From contig JAFMIR010000038.1 in NCBI GenBank assembly GCA_017853885.1, forward strand, positions 1-35,032: a stretch of DNA of 35,032 nucleotides, written 5' to 3'. Made by a program: the position numbers and the translations under genes. Shown here piece after piece: positions 1-9,257 of the stretch. The first letter of the stretch is position 1. Each line of letters begins with the position of its first letter. The notes beneath the pieces are model-generated. The model saw only the letters and a list, made by a program, of their open reading frames with translations, ran no database searches and was not told where the DNA came from. The DNA is from Prosthecobacter sp. GTDB taxonomy: Bacteria; Verrucomicrobiota; Verrucomicrobiia; Verrucomicrobiales; Verrucomicrobiaceae.

Positions 1-2126
1 TCCGCGAGCACGTCCTGCCAGTAACCCATCCAGTGATCGGCCCAGCGTGGATCAGCGAGCACCTTGTCGATGACCACCTTGCGGTCGGGATTCTTCTGGA
101 AGGACGCGATCTCCTCCAAACTCGGTGGCACGCCTACGACATCAAGATACACGCGGCGCAAAAAGCTCAGATCATCCGTCAATGAAGTCACCTCGGTCCT
201 GTCAGCGCGGATTTCCGGCCACACGGCACCTTCCTTGATCCACGTCGTGAGTGCTTCGACCTCGGCGGCGGTAAGCTTGGCGCCTTTTGGCGGCATGACC
301 TCGTCTTCGTCTTTGGAGACGACACGCTTCAAGATCGCGCTATGGCTCGGTTTGCCGGGTGTAATGGCTGCGCCTTCGTTTTCGCCGCCTTTGATGGCTG
401 CGGCGAGCGTGTCGAGTTGCAGATCGCCCTTGGCCTTACCTCCGCGATGGCATTCGAGGCACTTCGTTTCGAGAATGGGCTGCACCTGCTTGAAGAAGTC
501 CACGCTGCCCTGATGCGAGGTCTGCGACTTTACTTTGGCGATGGTGGCTCCGATGAAGTTGTCGATATCGTTGAGGCGCGGTAGCCCTGCGGGCAATTCG
601 GGCACCTTCACGTCGCCTGCCTTTGCCAGATACTTTTTGGCGGCATCGCGGCGTGTTTTCCAATACGGATCAGACTTCGCGCGGAGTTCGGCGCGGCGCT
701 TGTCATTCACGACTTCGTAATGTGCGGTGCGCTCTTTTTCATACGCGGCCCATCCGGCATCATTGTAGGGTGCGCTGCGTTTTCCAGCGGAGATGAGCTG
801 CCAAGTTTGAGTGCCTTCTTTCGACCAAGCGACGACGGTTTCGCCTAGTTCAGGTCGACGCATGGATTTGCCAGCGTAACTGCCTACGAGCGTCTCTAGC
901 ACGATGAACTGCGGCTTGCCGGTGCCCTCGAACTCGCACCACGACTCCCGATTGCCCGGTGGCACGAAGCGGAAGTCAGGGCCGAGGTCGAGGTAGTTTT
1001 TTTGATCAGAGACGAGGTGATGTCCGTCGCTGTCCTTCGGCGGGAAAGGCGTCTTCAGCATGATTTTGCCATCGATGTAGAGGTTAGTGGCTCCACGAGC
1101 GCGCAGCAGCAGGCGATGCTTGCCTTTGGGGAAGGTCACGCTCGCTGCGGCACGCAAAAGGAACGGCACATGGCGGTCACCGCGCACCCCGGTCTCCACA
1201 TACTTCTGCGGCACGTCGAAGAAGCCGAAAACGTCCTCGGTGTAGGTCTCGCCGACTTTCGGCGGCTCGCTGGGCCACGCGTTCGCGTCCGGCATGCCTT
1301 CCTCGGCAAGTTGCACGAGCACGCGACCGGCGGGCACGTCTTTTTTGGCCACCGGAGGAGGCGGTGGGATGAATTGATACTTCGCCTTCAGCGCCTCGGT
1401 GTCGATGGGGCCGCGGTAAATCGCCACATCATCGAGCCAGCCTTCAAACGCATGCGCTTCGGCCATCGTCGAGCCATTGCCGATCACTACCGCGTCGCCA
1501 TCCGTCACGGGCGCACGATCCGTCGCGCCGCCCATGTCCCATGTGCCGTCGGTCTCGCGACCATCGATGAAGCCCTTGATGCTCTTTGGCTTCCCGTAGG
1601 TGTAAGTCACTGCCACATGATGCCAACCCGCCGTGGGGACGGTGTCCTTCGACCACCAGCGATGCCAGTCGCCCTTCTTGTCCGGCACATCGGCGCTGCG
1701 GAAGAGAAAGCCTATCTGCGAGCCCTCTTTGCCGTGCTGGAGGCGGAACGCGTAGTTTTGATTGTTCGCGCCGAACTTCTTCGTGCCGAGGCGGCCCTTC
1801 CCGATGATGTACGGCGTGCCCGAGCCATCCGCGACCTTCACCCAGGCCTCCAGCGTGATCGTTTCATTCAGCCCAAAACGCAGCTCGGGTCTGTCTATAA
1901 TCTTGATCGGCGATTTCACGTCAAACTTCCGCGCCTTGTTCGTTTCCGAAAAGCCTGGATAGGTCGGCGAGCGTGGCCCCGGCTCCGCGCCATCATCAAA
2001 ACGCCACTGTATCACCGGCGTGGAGGCGGTCTTGTCAGACGCGTCATTGCCAACGCTGTCGTTTTGCGCGGCGGCGGGCAGAATGCAAAGGATCGAAAGG
2101 GCAAGAGGGACTCTGAAGCAAGTCAT
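1..2126 (-). CDS. Secreted LamG / cytochrome c-like (PSCyt1) / DUF1549 protein, C-terminus beyond window
   Basis: The minus frame is open from an ATG at 2126 to the window edge, about 708 codons, so the 3' end is missing. It starts with a signal peptide (MTCFRVPLALSILCILPAAA). Residues about 35-245 look like a LamG/concanavalin-like domain, ending in GWLDDVAIYRG and a proline-rich joint. Residues about 250-400 are beta-rich and PA14-like (YIDGK). A haem-type CLECH motif lies at residues 556-560, followed by a MPPKG stretch typical of the planctomycete cytochrome C domain. The start of DUF1549 follows (FLRRVYLDVVGVPP). In this family DUF1553 normally comes next. Such proteins abound in Planctomycetes and Verrucomicrobia, are exported, and are thought to act in polysaccharide or sulfated-glycan use; their biochemistry is unproven. 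Long open frames on the opposite strand here are shadows. It is transcribed divergently from amtB. Confidence 0.88.
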   Translation of the reverse strand, partial: MTCFRVPLALSILCILPAAAQNDSVGNDASDKTASTPVIQWRFDDGAEPGPRSPTYPGFSETNKARKFDVKSPIKIIDRPELRFGLNETITLEAWVKVADGSGTPYIIGKGRLGTKKFGANNQNYAFRLQHGKEGSQIGFLFRSADVPDKKGDWHRWWSKDTVPTAGWHHVAVTYTYGKPKSIKGFIDGRETDGTWDMGGATDRAPVTDGDAVVIGNGSTMAEAHAFEGWLDDVAIYRGPIDTEALKAKYQFIPPPPPVAKKDVPAGRVLVQLAEEGMPDANAWPSEPPKVGETYTEDVFGFFDVPQKYVETGVRGDRHVPFLLRAAASVTFPKGKHRLLLRARGATNLYIDGKIMLKTPFPPKDSDGHHLVSDQKNYLDLGPDFRFVPPGNRESWCEFEGTGKPQFIVLETLVGSYAGKSMRRPELGETVVAWSKEGTQTWQLISAGKRSAPYNDAGWAAYEKERTAHYEVVNDKRRAELRAKSDPYWKTRRDAAKKYLAKAGDVKVPELPAGLPRLNDIDNFIGATIAKVKSQTSHQGSVDFFKQVQPILETKCLECHRGGKAKGDLQLDTLAAAIKGGENEGAAITPGKPSHSAILKRVVSKDEDEVMPPKGAKLTAAEVEALTTWIKEGAVWPEIRADRTEVTSLTDDLSFLRRVYLDVVGVPPSLEEIASFQKNPDRKVVIDKVLADPRWADHWMGYWQDVLA

Positions 2127-2442
2127 GCCTTTATGAACGTGATCACGAGTCCACTTTCTGTATCGCCTGCATCCCACTTTCGTGAGGTGTGAAGGATAGC
2201 ACATCTGCTTTCATGATGGTAAAATGGAGTAGCATATCAGCGACTCTTTGGGCTTTGAGCCAATGAGCGTCTGTTTTTATATGGTTGCTGATCAACTGCA
2301 AGCTTGTTGGTCTTCTTCAATAAGAACGGGTCAGGGGTGAGACAGTGGAGCTTGCAATCGGCTTTTTCTGTCGAGTATTTTCCTTTGTCGATAGGAGGGG
2401 AAAGTAGGGGTTAGAAGCTTTCCAGAAAAAAGTTCCAACAAC

Positions 2443-2459
2443 TTGGCACGGGGGATGCT
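2443..2459 (+). promoter_or_regulatory. Sigma-54 (RpoN) -24/-12 promoter of amtB
   Basis: TTGGCACGGGGGATGCT has the invariant GG (2445-2446) and GC (2457-2458) separated by exactly 10 bases. It matches the RpoN consensus (YTGGCACGRNNNTTGCW) at all but one fixed position. The predicted transcription start is near 2470, giving a leader of about 24 nt before the amtB ATG at 2494. Ammonium transporters are classic NtrC/RpoN targets, so the context fits. I found no convincing NtrC enhancer in 2127-2440. Apart from this promoter, the 367-base divergent intergenic region shows nothing else I can name. Confidence 0.72.
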
Positions 2460-2493
2460 TTTGAACAATTGGAGCTAATTCCATTCTTGTCCT

Positions 2494-3990
2494 ATGCTGA
2501 AATCCAACAACCACACTACTCCTTGGCGCAGCATCGCATCTGCTGCGGTCTTCGCCATTGCCACACTCGCTATCACCGCTGGTGATATGCGGGCTCAAGA
2601 CGCTGCCGCCGCAGCAGCGCCTGCGACTGCGCCAGCCGCTGAAGCTCCGCCTGCTGGACCAACCCTCGAACAGCGAATCTTCGACTTGGAAAAGTATGTG
2701 CAAAATGTGCAGCCTGGTAAAGATGGCGACAAAACTTGGAAATCGAACATCGCTGGTCCTGGGCCGGGCCACAATTCATGGCAGATGATCAGCACAGCTC
2801 TAGTGATTTTCATGACGCTGCCCGGTCTCGCGCTATTCTACGGCGGTCTTGTCCGCAGCAAAAACGTGCTGAGCGTGCTCGCCCAGTGCATGGGCATTGC
2901 TGGTCTTGTCACCATCCTTTGGTGGGCCTGTGGTTACAGCCTTTCCTTTGGAGCTGGCAACGCCTTCATCGGTGATCTTCAATACAAGATGCTCGATGGC
3001 GTTTCTCCTTATGCTTCCGGCGCAGGTTATTGGTGGATCAGCGATGCCATGTGGGCAATGTTCCAGCTCAGCTTCGCTATCATCACCCCGGCACTTATCG
3101 TGGGTGCTATCGCTGAGCGTATGAAATTCATTTCTGTCCTTGTCTTTGTCGCTCTCTGGATGTTCGCCGTCTATTTCCCCTTTGCTCACATGGTCTGGAG
3201 CACCACGGGCTTCATGTGCGGACCGCTTAATCCGGATGCCACCATCAAGGCGCTCGACTTTGCCGGGGGCACTGTTGTGCACATGACTTCCGGCTGGAGC
3301 GCACTGATCCTTTGCCTGCTCGTGGGCAAACGTAGTGGCTATGGAAAGGAAAAGATGGCTCCTCATAGCATGGTTCTTTGCGCAGTTGGCACCGGAATGC
3401 TGTGGGTTGGCTGGTATGGCTTCAATGCGGGTTCTGCTCTTGGTGCTGATGGTATTGCAGCCAACGCGTTCATGACCACCACACTCGCTGCAGCAACAGC
3501 TGGTTTTGTCTGGGCTATCCTTGAGTGGTTCCTGCGTGGCAAGCCATCCGTCCTTGGTTTCTGTTCAGGAATTGTTGCAGGACTCGTTGTTATCACTCCT
3601 GGTGCCGGTTTTGTTACTGCGAATTCCTCGGTTATTATCGGGGTATTGGCTGGCGCTATTCCCTTCATCGCTGTGGCTTATCTGAAAAGTTTGCTGGGCT
3701 ACGACGATGCACTAGACACTTTTGGCGTCCACGGTGTAGGTGGAACTCTGGGGGCCATTTTGACAGGTGTTTTTGCTGATGAAAAGGCTAATGCGGTCGT
3801 TGCTGGCCTTAAGGATGGCTTGCTGGGCAATCAGCTGAAGGCAGTAGCTTTGACTATTGTGTGGAGCGTAGTAGCAACGCTGGTGATTACTTTGATCGTG
3901 AAGGCCGTGATTGGTCTACGGCCAGATACAGAAGTTGAAAATACCGGGCTTGACCTTGCTGAGCACGGCGAAACTGGTTACGAGCATTGA
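2494..3990 (+). CDS. amtB: Ammonium transporter, Amt/AmtB family
   Basis: This 498-residue inner-membrane ammonium channel moves ammonium or ammonia for nitrogen assimilation. The N-terminus is a signal peptide followed by an Ala/Pro-rich stretch and a short helix (residues about 53-75). That is roughly 90 residues more than the transport core needs. The core shows the family signature in LALFYGGLVRSKNVL. It also has the twin pore histidines H263 (VVHMTSGWSA) and H413 (FGVHGVGG), 150 residues apart as in E. coli AmtB (H168/H318). The aspartate of LDFAGGTVVH is kept. About 11 hydrophobic segments are visible. Contrary to many bacteria, no glnK/glnB gene follows; a strong terminator ends the unit instead. 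The upstream RpoN promoter implies induction under nitrogen limitation. Confidence 0.96.
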   Translation: MLKSNNHTTPWRSIASAAVFAIATLAITAGDMRAQDAAAAAAPATAPAAEAPPAGPTLEQRIFDLEKYVQNVQPGKDGDKTWKSNIAGPGPGHNSWQMISTALVIFMTLPGLALFYGGLVRSKNVLSVLAQCMGIAGLVTILWWACGYSLSFGAGNAFIGDLQYKMLDGVSPYASGAGYWWISDAMWAMFQLSFAIITPALIVGAIAERMKFISVLVFVALWMFAVYFPFAHMVWSTTGFMCGPLNPDATIKALDFAGGTVVHMTSGWSALILCLLVGKRSGYGKEKMAPHSMVLCAVGTGMLWVGWYGFNAGSALGADGIAANAFMTTTLAAATAGFVWAILEWFLRGKPSVLGFCSGIVAGLVVITPGAGFVTANSSVIIGVLAGAIPFIAVAYLKSLLGYDDALDTFGVHGVGGTLGAILTGVFADEKANAVVAGLKDGLLGNQLKAVALTIVWSVVATLVITLIVKAVIGLRPDTEVENTGLDLAEHGETGYEH

Positions 3991-4021
3991 TTCGGTTGCC
4001 TAAATAAGTAGGCTTATGAAG

Positions 4022-4053
4022 AACGGGCTGGCTTACTGCCAGCCCGTTTTTTT
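4022..4053 (+). terminator. Rho-independent terminator of amtB
   Basis: Perfect 11-bp stem (AACGGGCTGGC at 4022-4032 with GCCAGCCCGTT at 4038-4048), 5-nt loop TTACT, and a run of seven T's. It lies 32 nt after the amtB stop codon and marks amtB as monocistronic. Confidence 0.93.
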
Positions 4054-4338
4054 GGACAACAGGTCTTGAAAAGGCTATTTGTCCCTCGTTCTTTTGAGAA
4101 AGGTTTGCGATTGGTTAGGAAAACAGGACTAAAAAGCCAGAAAAGAGCTCAAAAGGTATTTTGGAGGGGGTAAAGTCTCCCTTGACGCTCTTTCAGGCGC
4201 TTTTACCGTCTAGTCGCCTGAATTCTGTATACGACTTGGCTTTTCGTGATTCTTAAAAGCTGGAAAGAGCCGCCGTATGTCGTTTTTCAGTTCTGCGAAC
4301 TGTTCTCATTTTCTTAATTACTTAAATCATTTTTTCAA
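4054..4338. other. Intergenic region upstream of mreB, no gene seen
   Basis: 285 bases between the amtB terminator and mreB. No plausible ORF is present. The mre operon promoter must lie here. A TTGACG hexamer (4182-4187) and a TATACG hexamer (4228-4233) occur but are not correctly spaced from each other, so I do not assign a promoter. There is no Shine-Dalgarno before the mreB ATG; the leader is AT-rich. Confidence 0.6.
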
Positions 4339-5370
4339 ATGTTCGGCAAACTTTTTGGATTCGTAGCCAATGACATCGGTATCGATCTCGGCACAGCAAA
4401 CACTCTGGTTTATCTAAAAGATCATGGTATCGTACTTCGTGAGCCATCGGTGGTGGCGGTGAAGTCCGGCTCTAACGAGGTGGTGGCAGTGGGGGATGAC
4501 GCCAAACGAATGCTGGGCCGAACGCCTGGTGGAATTACTGCTATCCGGCCACTGAAGGATGGAGTCATCGCGGATTTTCGCGTCACGGAGGCCATGCTGC
4601 GTCATTTTATTCGAAAAGTGCAGGGTGGGCGCCGTCCAATGCGTGGTCCTCGTGTCGTTGTAGCCGTGCCATCTGGTATAACCGAAGTGGAAAAACGTGC
4701 AGTTAAGGAAAGCGCAGAACAGGCAGGAGCTCGTGAAGTCTACCTTATTGAAGAACCTATGGCCGCGGCAATTGGTGTTGGGTTGCCTGTTCAGGAGGCT
4801 GCTGGCAATATGATCGTTGATATTGGCGGCGGCACGACTGAGGTGGCCATCATCTCGCTTTCAGGTATTGTCTACAGTCGCAGTGTGCGTGTGGCAGGTG
4901 ATGAACTTGACGATTCAATCATCAATTACATGAAGCGTGCTTACAATCTCATGATTGGTGAAAGAACAGCGGAAGAAATCAAACTTCGCATTGGCTCAGC
5001 TTTCCCCCTTGGCAAGGAAACCACCATGGAAGTGAAGGGACGTGATATGGTCGCTGGCTTGCCAAAGACCATCACGATCACAAGCCAAGAAGTGCGTGAG
5101 GCGATGCTTGAGCCTCTTAATGCCATCATTGATGCGGTTCGTACCACGCTCGAACGCTGCCCACCTGAGCTCTCTGCTGACCTTGTGGACCGCGGTATTA
5201 TGCTCGCTGGTGGTGGTGCGCTGCTGCGTGGGCTCGACAAGCTGCTGCAAGAAGAAACGGCACTGCCAGTTCATGTAGCTGAGGATCCTCTAAGTGCCGT
5301 TGGAGAAGGCGCGGGTCGCGTCCTCAACGAGCTTGAGTTTCTACGAAAAGTCAGCACGACTGAAGTTTGA
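4339..5370 (+). CDS. mreB: Rod shape-determining protein MreB (bacterial actin)
   Basis: At 343 residues this is the usual MreB length. It polymerises under the inner membrane and organises the elongasome that inserts lateral-wall peptidoglycan. The N-terminal phosphate-1 motif [14 protein letters not shown] starts at residue 12, and the phosphate-2 motif [13 protein letters not shown] has its Asp at residue 161. The adenosine-side motif ([15 protein letters not shown]) lies near residue 288. The first residues (MFGKLFGF) form an amphipathic membrane-binding tip, as in E. coli. It is first gene of the mreBCD-mrdA-rng cluster. The start has no Shine-Dalgarno, but homology begins immediately after it. 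Confidence 0.97.
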   Translation: MFGKLFGFVANDIGIDLGTANTLVYLKDHGIVLREPSVVAVKSGSNEVVAVGDDAKRMLGRTPGGITAIRPLKDGVIADFRVTEAMLRHFIRKVQGGRRPMRGPRVVVAVPSGITEVEKRAVKESAEQAGAREVYLIEEPMAAAIGVGLPVQEAAGNMIVDIGGGTTEVAIISLSGIVYSRSVRVAGDELDDSIINYMKRAYNLMIGERTAEEIKLRIGSAFPLGKETTMEVKGRDMVAGLPKTITITSQEVREAMLEPLNAIIDAVRTTLERCPPELSADLVDRGIMLAGGGALLRGLDKLLQEETALPVHVAEDPLSAVGEGAGRVLNELEFLRKVSTTEV

Positions 5371-5450
5371 CACCAAGGGCCGCGTGTTGCGGTCGCCGCT
5401 GATGTCAAGCATCAGACAAGCGAGTGCGCCACGGCAACTGTAATCTGGCC

Positions 5451-6308
5451 ATGAACAAGCTGAATCTCATCGCGCTCCTGATTTTTGTCGCAGGACTCGT
5501 GTGTATTTTCACGCTGGATACCCCGACGGCACGCAAGATCCAAGGCGCGACGCTCGGTTTTTTCTCGCCGTTCATTCACACGAGCGCCGCCATCGAGCGG
5601 ACAACCGCGAATGTGATGGCTCCATCGCTCGATCCAAAGGCCTTAAAACGTGATTACGACAACATGTTGGTGCAACTGGAGCGCCTGCGTATCATTCAGC
5701 AAAAATACAATCAGGTGATCGAGGAGAACTCGAAGCTACGTCAGTTGATTGATTTTAAGCAATCTATCCCCTTCAAAATGACCTCCGCGAAGGTGATACG
5801 CCGCAATTCAAGCACCTGGTGGAACAGCCTGATCATTGATAAAGGTTCACTCGATGGCATCGGCACCGACAGCCCAGTGATAACATCGGGTGGCCTTGTC
5901 GGTAAAACATCCACTTTGGCCTCACATATGGCCGAGGTCATCTTGTTGACAGATGAGCTATGCCGAGTCTCCGCACGCATCGATGGCACGCTGGAGCAGG
6001 GAATCCTTTCCGGTGAGCGTGCGGCTCTTGATATCAAACCGGATCTTCGTCTGCGATTCCTCAGCATGAATGCTGTCATTCATGCAGGCGCGGATGTTTA
6101 CTCGACTGGTGAGGGTGGCGTCTTTCCGAAGGATCTGCTTCTTGGTCGTGTGAAGCGTTTTGAAAACAAAGAGATCACTGGAGAAGCCATCATCGAGCCT
6201 GCGGTCGATTTTTCCACCATTGAGCATGTGTTTGTGATTGAAATGCAAAGCGTTGTCATGACGGAGCCTTCTTCTGAGATGCCTGCCACAATGCCTGTAA
6301 AGCCCTGA
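5451..6308 (+). CDS. mreC: Rod shape-determining protein MreC
   Basis: This 285-residue bitopic protein bridges MreB/MreD to periplasmic PBP2. I chose the ATG at 5451 (MNKLNLIALLIFVAG) because the transmembrane helix then sits at residues 5-21, as in the family. An in-frame GTG at 5424 would add nine polar residues. A coiled-coil lies at about residues 60-100 (VQLERLRIIQQKYNQVIEEN). It is followed by the paired beta-barrel domain, with typical segments such as DSPVITSGGLVGK and a GEGGVFPKDLLLGRV stretch near the end. It lies 80 nt after mreB and 12 nt before mreD. Confidence 0.93.
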   Translation: MNKLNLIALLIFVAGLVCIFTLDTPTARKIQGATLGFFSPFIHTSAAIERTTANVMAPSLDPKALKRDYDNMLVQLERLRIIQQKYNQVIEENSKLRQLIDFKQSIPFKMTSAKVIRRNSSTWWNSLIIDKGSLDGIGTDSPVITSGGLVGKTSTLASHMAEVILLTDELCRVSARIDGTLEQGILSGERAALDIKPDLRLRFLSMNAVIHAGADVYSTGEGGVFPKDLLLGRVKRFENKEITGEAIIEPAVDFSTIEHVFVIEMQSVVMTEPSSEMPATMPVKP

Positions 6309-6320
6309 ACTTGACTTGCC

Positions 6321-6932
6321 ATGCACTTTCACCCGATTGTTTTCATGCTTTTGATCCTAAGCTTTTTCTTGCAGGAGTTTATTCCTGGCCTTGAGATTGC
6401 ACAATTTGCAACGCTATTCCTACCCACAGTCTTTTTTTTCGCGGCCTCAGTCGCAGTTCCATTTCCGATGATGTTGCTTCTGGCTTTTAGCGCCGGTTTG
6501 CTCTGGGATGGACGGTACCTGCCAAGTGTGAGCGAAGCGATGGTGGAAGGTCTTGATTTGTTCGGTGAAGACAGCGGTGCGGAGTTTTCAGCGTCTATGT
6601 CGTTACCCTTTGGTTTTTCCATCGTCATTTTTGGTATCCTTGGCACGCTCATGCAGGGTATCCGTCCGTTGTTCAAGCGCGGCCGGATGGAATTGCCAGT
6701 GCTCATGGTTGGCGCAGCAACCTTTTCATGGCTGCTGCTGCAGTACGTTGCGATAACATTCCTGCGTGGCAGTGTGGACTTTCAGCCCATGGTTTGGGTA
6801 AAAATGGGCACTGACACCTTGCTGGCTATGCTGGCCGCACCGCTTATCTTCCTGCTGCTCTACACGCTTGCCAGCTTGATGAGTTATGAAATCAAATACG
6901 AGGGGCTGAGATTTCGCTTCGATGGTCGTTAA
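6321..6932 (+). CDS. mreD: Rod shape-determining protein MreD
   Basis: This hydrophobic 203-residue protein has about five or six membrane segments, including residues 5-22, 30-60, 92-112, 130-150 and 165-188. Sequence conservation in MreD is low, so the call rests largely on position between mreC and the PBP2 gene and on topology. It is somewhat longer than E. coli MreD (162 aa), mainly in a loop around residues 70-92. Its 3' end overlaps the mrdA start by 11 nt, implying translational coupling. Confidence 0.83.
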   Translation: MHFHPIVFMLLILSFFLQEFIPGLEIAQFATLFLPTVFFFAASVAVPFPMMLLLAFSAGLLWDGRYLPSVSEAMVEGLDLFGEDSGAEFSASMSLPFGFSIVIFGILGTLMQGIRPLFKRGRMELPVLMVGAATFSWLLLQYVAITFLRGSVDFQPMVWVKMGTDTLLAMLAAPLIFLLLYTLASLMSYEIKYEGLRFRFDGR

Positions 6933-9213
6933 ATACCATTTTCGCCTTTATGTTTTTGCGCTCGCCGTTCTCGGCGGGTTCGCGTTGCTGTCGTATCGGC
7001 TCTGGTCATTGCAGATCATGAAGAAGGAGGAGTTTGCCAAAATGATTCCAGGGGCCAAAGAGGAGCGGGCTCGCATCCCTGGTCCGCGTGGTGAGATCAA
7101 AGACCGTAATGGCATCATTCTAGCCGCAAACAAAGCTACCTTCGAGGTGCGGGTGAATCTCGCGGAGGTAGTAGATGAATACAAGCGTCTCAATGCGGGC
7201 AAGACACCCAAGCGTGTTTTCATGAAGCCAGACAGCAACAAAATAACACGAGAGGTCCAGGAGACCGATATCGTTAAGATTTTTGCAGAGATCGTTGAGC
7301 CGCATCTGCAGCGTCTCGGAGTCGAGCGAAAGTATGCCGCTGAGACTGACCGTGAGGCGGAGAGTGAAACCATGCGCGTTCACTACCGCACTTTTGGGGC
7401 CGCGGTGCCGTGGGTGTATCGTGATAACCTGACATTCGCCGAGTTCAGTCGGATTGCAGAGCATAATCTTGGTCTGCCTGGTGTTAGAGTCGATGAGCGT
7501 GCATCGCGCGTGTATCCCAAAGGGTCTCTTGCCTGCCACATTCTCGGCTATGTGAGTCTTCCTGATGACCAGCGGTCATCTGCTGAAGATCGCAAGGGTT
7601 GGAATTATTTTGTGCCTGATGAGTATGGGGTTGCTGGTGTGGAGAAGAGTTTTGATGAGCACCTGCGTGGCAAACCAGGTGTGCGCACCATGCAAAAAGA
7701 CCGTCGCGGTCGAATGGTGGGTGAAAAAAGCTACGACCCTCCGCATAAAGGCAATGACGTATATCTTACATTGGACGCGAGAATGCAGGTAGTGGCTGAA
7801 AAAGCTCTTCGAGATGGCAAGGTGGGACGCGGAGCTGTAGTGCTGATTGAGGTGACCGGCGGTGAGGTGTTGGCGATGGCATCCGTTCCTTCTTATGACC
7901 CCAACAAGTTTATCCCTAGTATCAGCCAAGCGGATTGGGATGCGCTCACGGTAAACAAAACGAACCCGCTCATGAACCGTGCAGTGCGAGGCTTCACGCC
8001 CGGATCCACTTTCAAAATCCCAATTTCTTTTGCCGGATGTCTGGCAGGGATCCAGTTGAATGCTTACAATTGCGCAGGTGCGGTTACATACGGTTCAAAT
8101 AGCATGCAATGCTGGATACAGCGCCAGAGCGGAGGATCGCACGGCACGCTGCGCCTTAGTGATGCCATCATGAAATCCTGCAACTGCTTCTTCTACCGTT
8201 ATGGCAATGATGCGAAGATTAGCCGCATTACGGAAATCGGGCGCATGCTGGGTGTGGGTGAGAAAACCGGCATCGAACTCGACGATGAGAGTGGTGGAAT
8301 TCTGCCAAATCCTGACTGGCTGCGTGCCAACAGCCCCAATGAGCGTTGGAGCGATGGCTACACTGCGAATGTTTCCATCGGCCAAGGTAGCGTGCTGGCC
8401 AGCCCCCTGCAGATGGCCTCCGTAACCGCTACAGTGGCGAATGGCGGCAAATCGTGGAAGCCGCATCTTTTGAAACGCGTTGTGGATGGTGGTAGGGTTA
8501 TTCTCGAAAACAAGCCCAGCATCCGCTCAGATCTTTCCAGCAAGGTCAATCCCGTTGAGATTGAAGTGATTCGCAAAGGCATGTGGAAGGTCGTGAATGA
8601 CCCCGGTGGCACTGGCAAATCCGCCCGCATTCCAGGTGTTGAAGTGGCAGGCAAAACAGGCACTGCCCAAAACTGGCGTCGTGACGATCGCAATGTGAAG
8701 GTTGACGATAATCACACTTGGTTCATTAGCTTTGCGCCATACCAGAATCCGCGTTTTGCTTGTGCGGTGCTAGTGCAGAATGGCAAATCAGGTGGTGCCG
8801 TCGCTGCACCTCTCGCGCGCCGGGTGTTGGAGCAGTGCCTTGCCATCGATAATAATACTTTCCAGTTGGCAGTCGATTCGATGCCGCCAGCTGAAGGTCA
8901 TTTCCGTCACATTCCCTCTGTCGAATATGCTGATGCGGCGGTGCCTGTGGCACCGGGCACGGATGACGATGGTGACACTGGCGCGGGTGCGCCAGTGCTT
9001 GAGGCGACTGATGAACCGGCTCCGCGCAAAAGCGCCCGGCCAAACATCAATCGCCAGTCCGGCTCTTCAGCAGCCGGCAACGCCAGATCCAAGCAGAATG
9101 TTCCCAAAGCCGTCCCTGTAAGGCGGCTTGGAACCTTCAACCAGGGTGGCGAATCCCAACCTCAACCCGCCCCATCCGGTGGCGGCCTCTTGCGCAGACT
9201 CTTCAACCGTTGA
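6922..9213 (+). CDS. mrdA: Penicillin-binding protein 2, elongasome transpeptidase
   Basis: This 763-residue class B PBP cross-links peptidoglycan during cell elongation. A single N-terminal helix (residues about 8-25) anchors it. The pedestal begins with RIPGPRGEIKDRNG. The transpeptidase domain carries all three active-site motifs in order: SxxK with catalytic S362 and K365 (PGSTFK), SxN at 419-421 (SCN), and KTG at 578-580 (GKTGTAQNW). Residues from about 655 to the C-terminus form a Pro/Ala/Ser/Arg-rich, probably disordered tail absent from E. coli PBP2. The start ATG lies inside the mreD reading frame. No rodA gene follows, although rodA often accompanies this gene elsewhere. Confidence 0.95.
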   Translation: MVVKYHFRLYVFALAVLGGFALLSYRLWSLQIMKKEEFAKMIPGAKEERARIPGPRGEIKDRNGIILAANKATFEVRVNLAEVVDEYKRLNAGKTPKRVFMKPDSNKITREVQETDIVKIFAEIVEPHLQRLGVERKYAAETDREAESETMRVHYRTFGAAVPWVYRDNLTFAEFSRIAEHNLGLPGVRVDERASRVYPKGSLACHILGYVSLPDDQRSSAEDRKGWNYFVPDEYGVAGVEKSFDEHLRGKPGVRTMQKDRRGRMVGEKSYDPPHKGNDVYLTLDARMQVVAEKALRDGKVGRGAVVLIEVTGGEVLAMASVPSYDPNKFIPSISQADWDALTVNKTNPLMNRAVRGFTPGSTFKIPISFAGCLAGIQLNAYNCAGAVTYGSNSMQCWIQRQSGGSHGTLRLSDAIMKSCNCFFYRYGNDAKISRITEIGRMLGVGEKTGIELDDESGGILPNPDWLRANSPNERWSDGYTANVSIGQGSVLASPLQMASVTATVANGGKSWKPHLLKRVVDGGRVILENKPSIRSDLSSKVNPVEIEVIRKGMWKVVNDPGGTGKSARIPGVEVAGKTGTAQNWRRDDRNVKVDDNHTWFISFAPYQNPRFACAVLVQNGKSGGAVAAPLARRVLEQCLAIDNNTFQLAVDSMPPAEGHFRHIPSVEYADAAVPVAPGTDDDGDTGAGAPVLEATDEPAPRKSARPNINRQSGSSAAGNARSKQNVPKAVPVRRLGTFNQGGESQPQPAPSGGGLLRRLFNR

Positions 9214-9257
9214 AGATCAACTGCGGCCAAAGTCGAACAGTCTCCTACAACCCAATC

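Noticed and set aside
1002..2192. 396-codon plus-strand open frame
   Set aside because: It is antisense to the cytochrome/DUF1549 protein, which has signal peptide, LamG, CLECH and DUF1549 features. The plus frame has no family features and is a product of the G+C-rich codon pattern.
4182..4233. Sigma-70 promoter for mreB from TTGACG and TATACG
   Set aside because: The two hexamers are about 40 bp apart, far from the required 16-18 bp.
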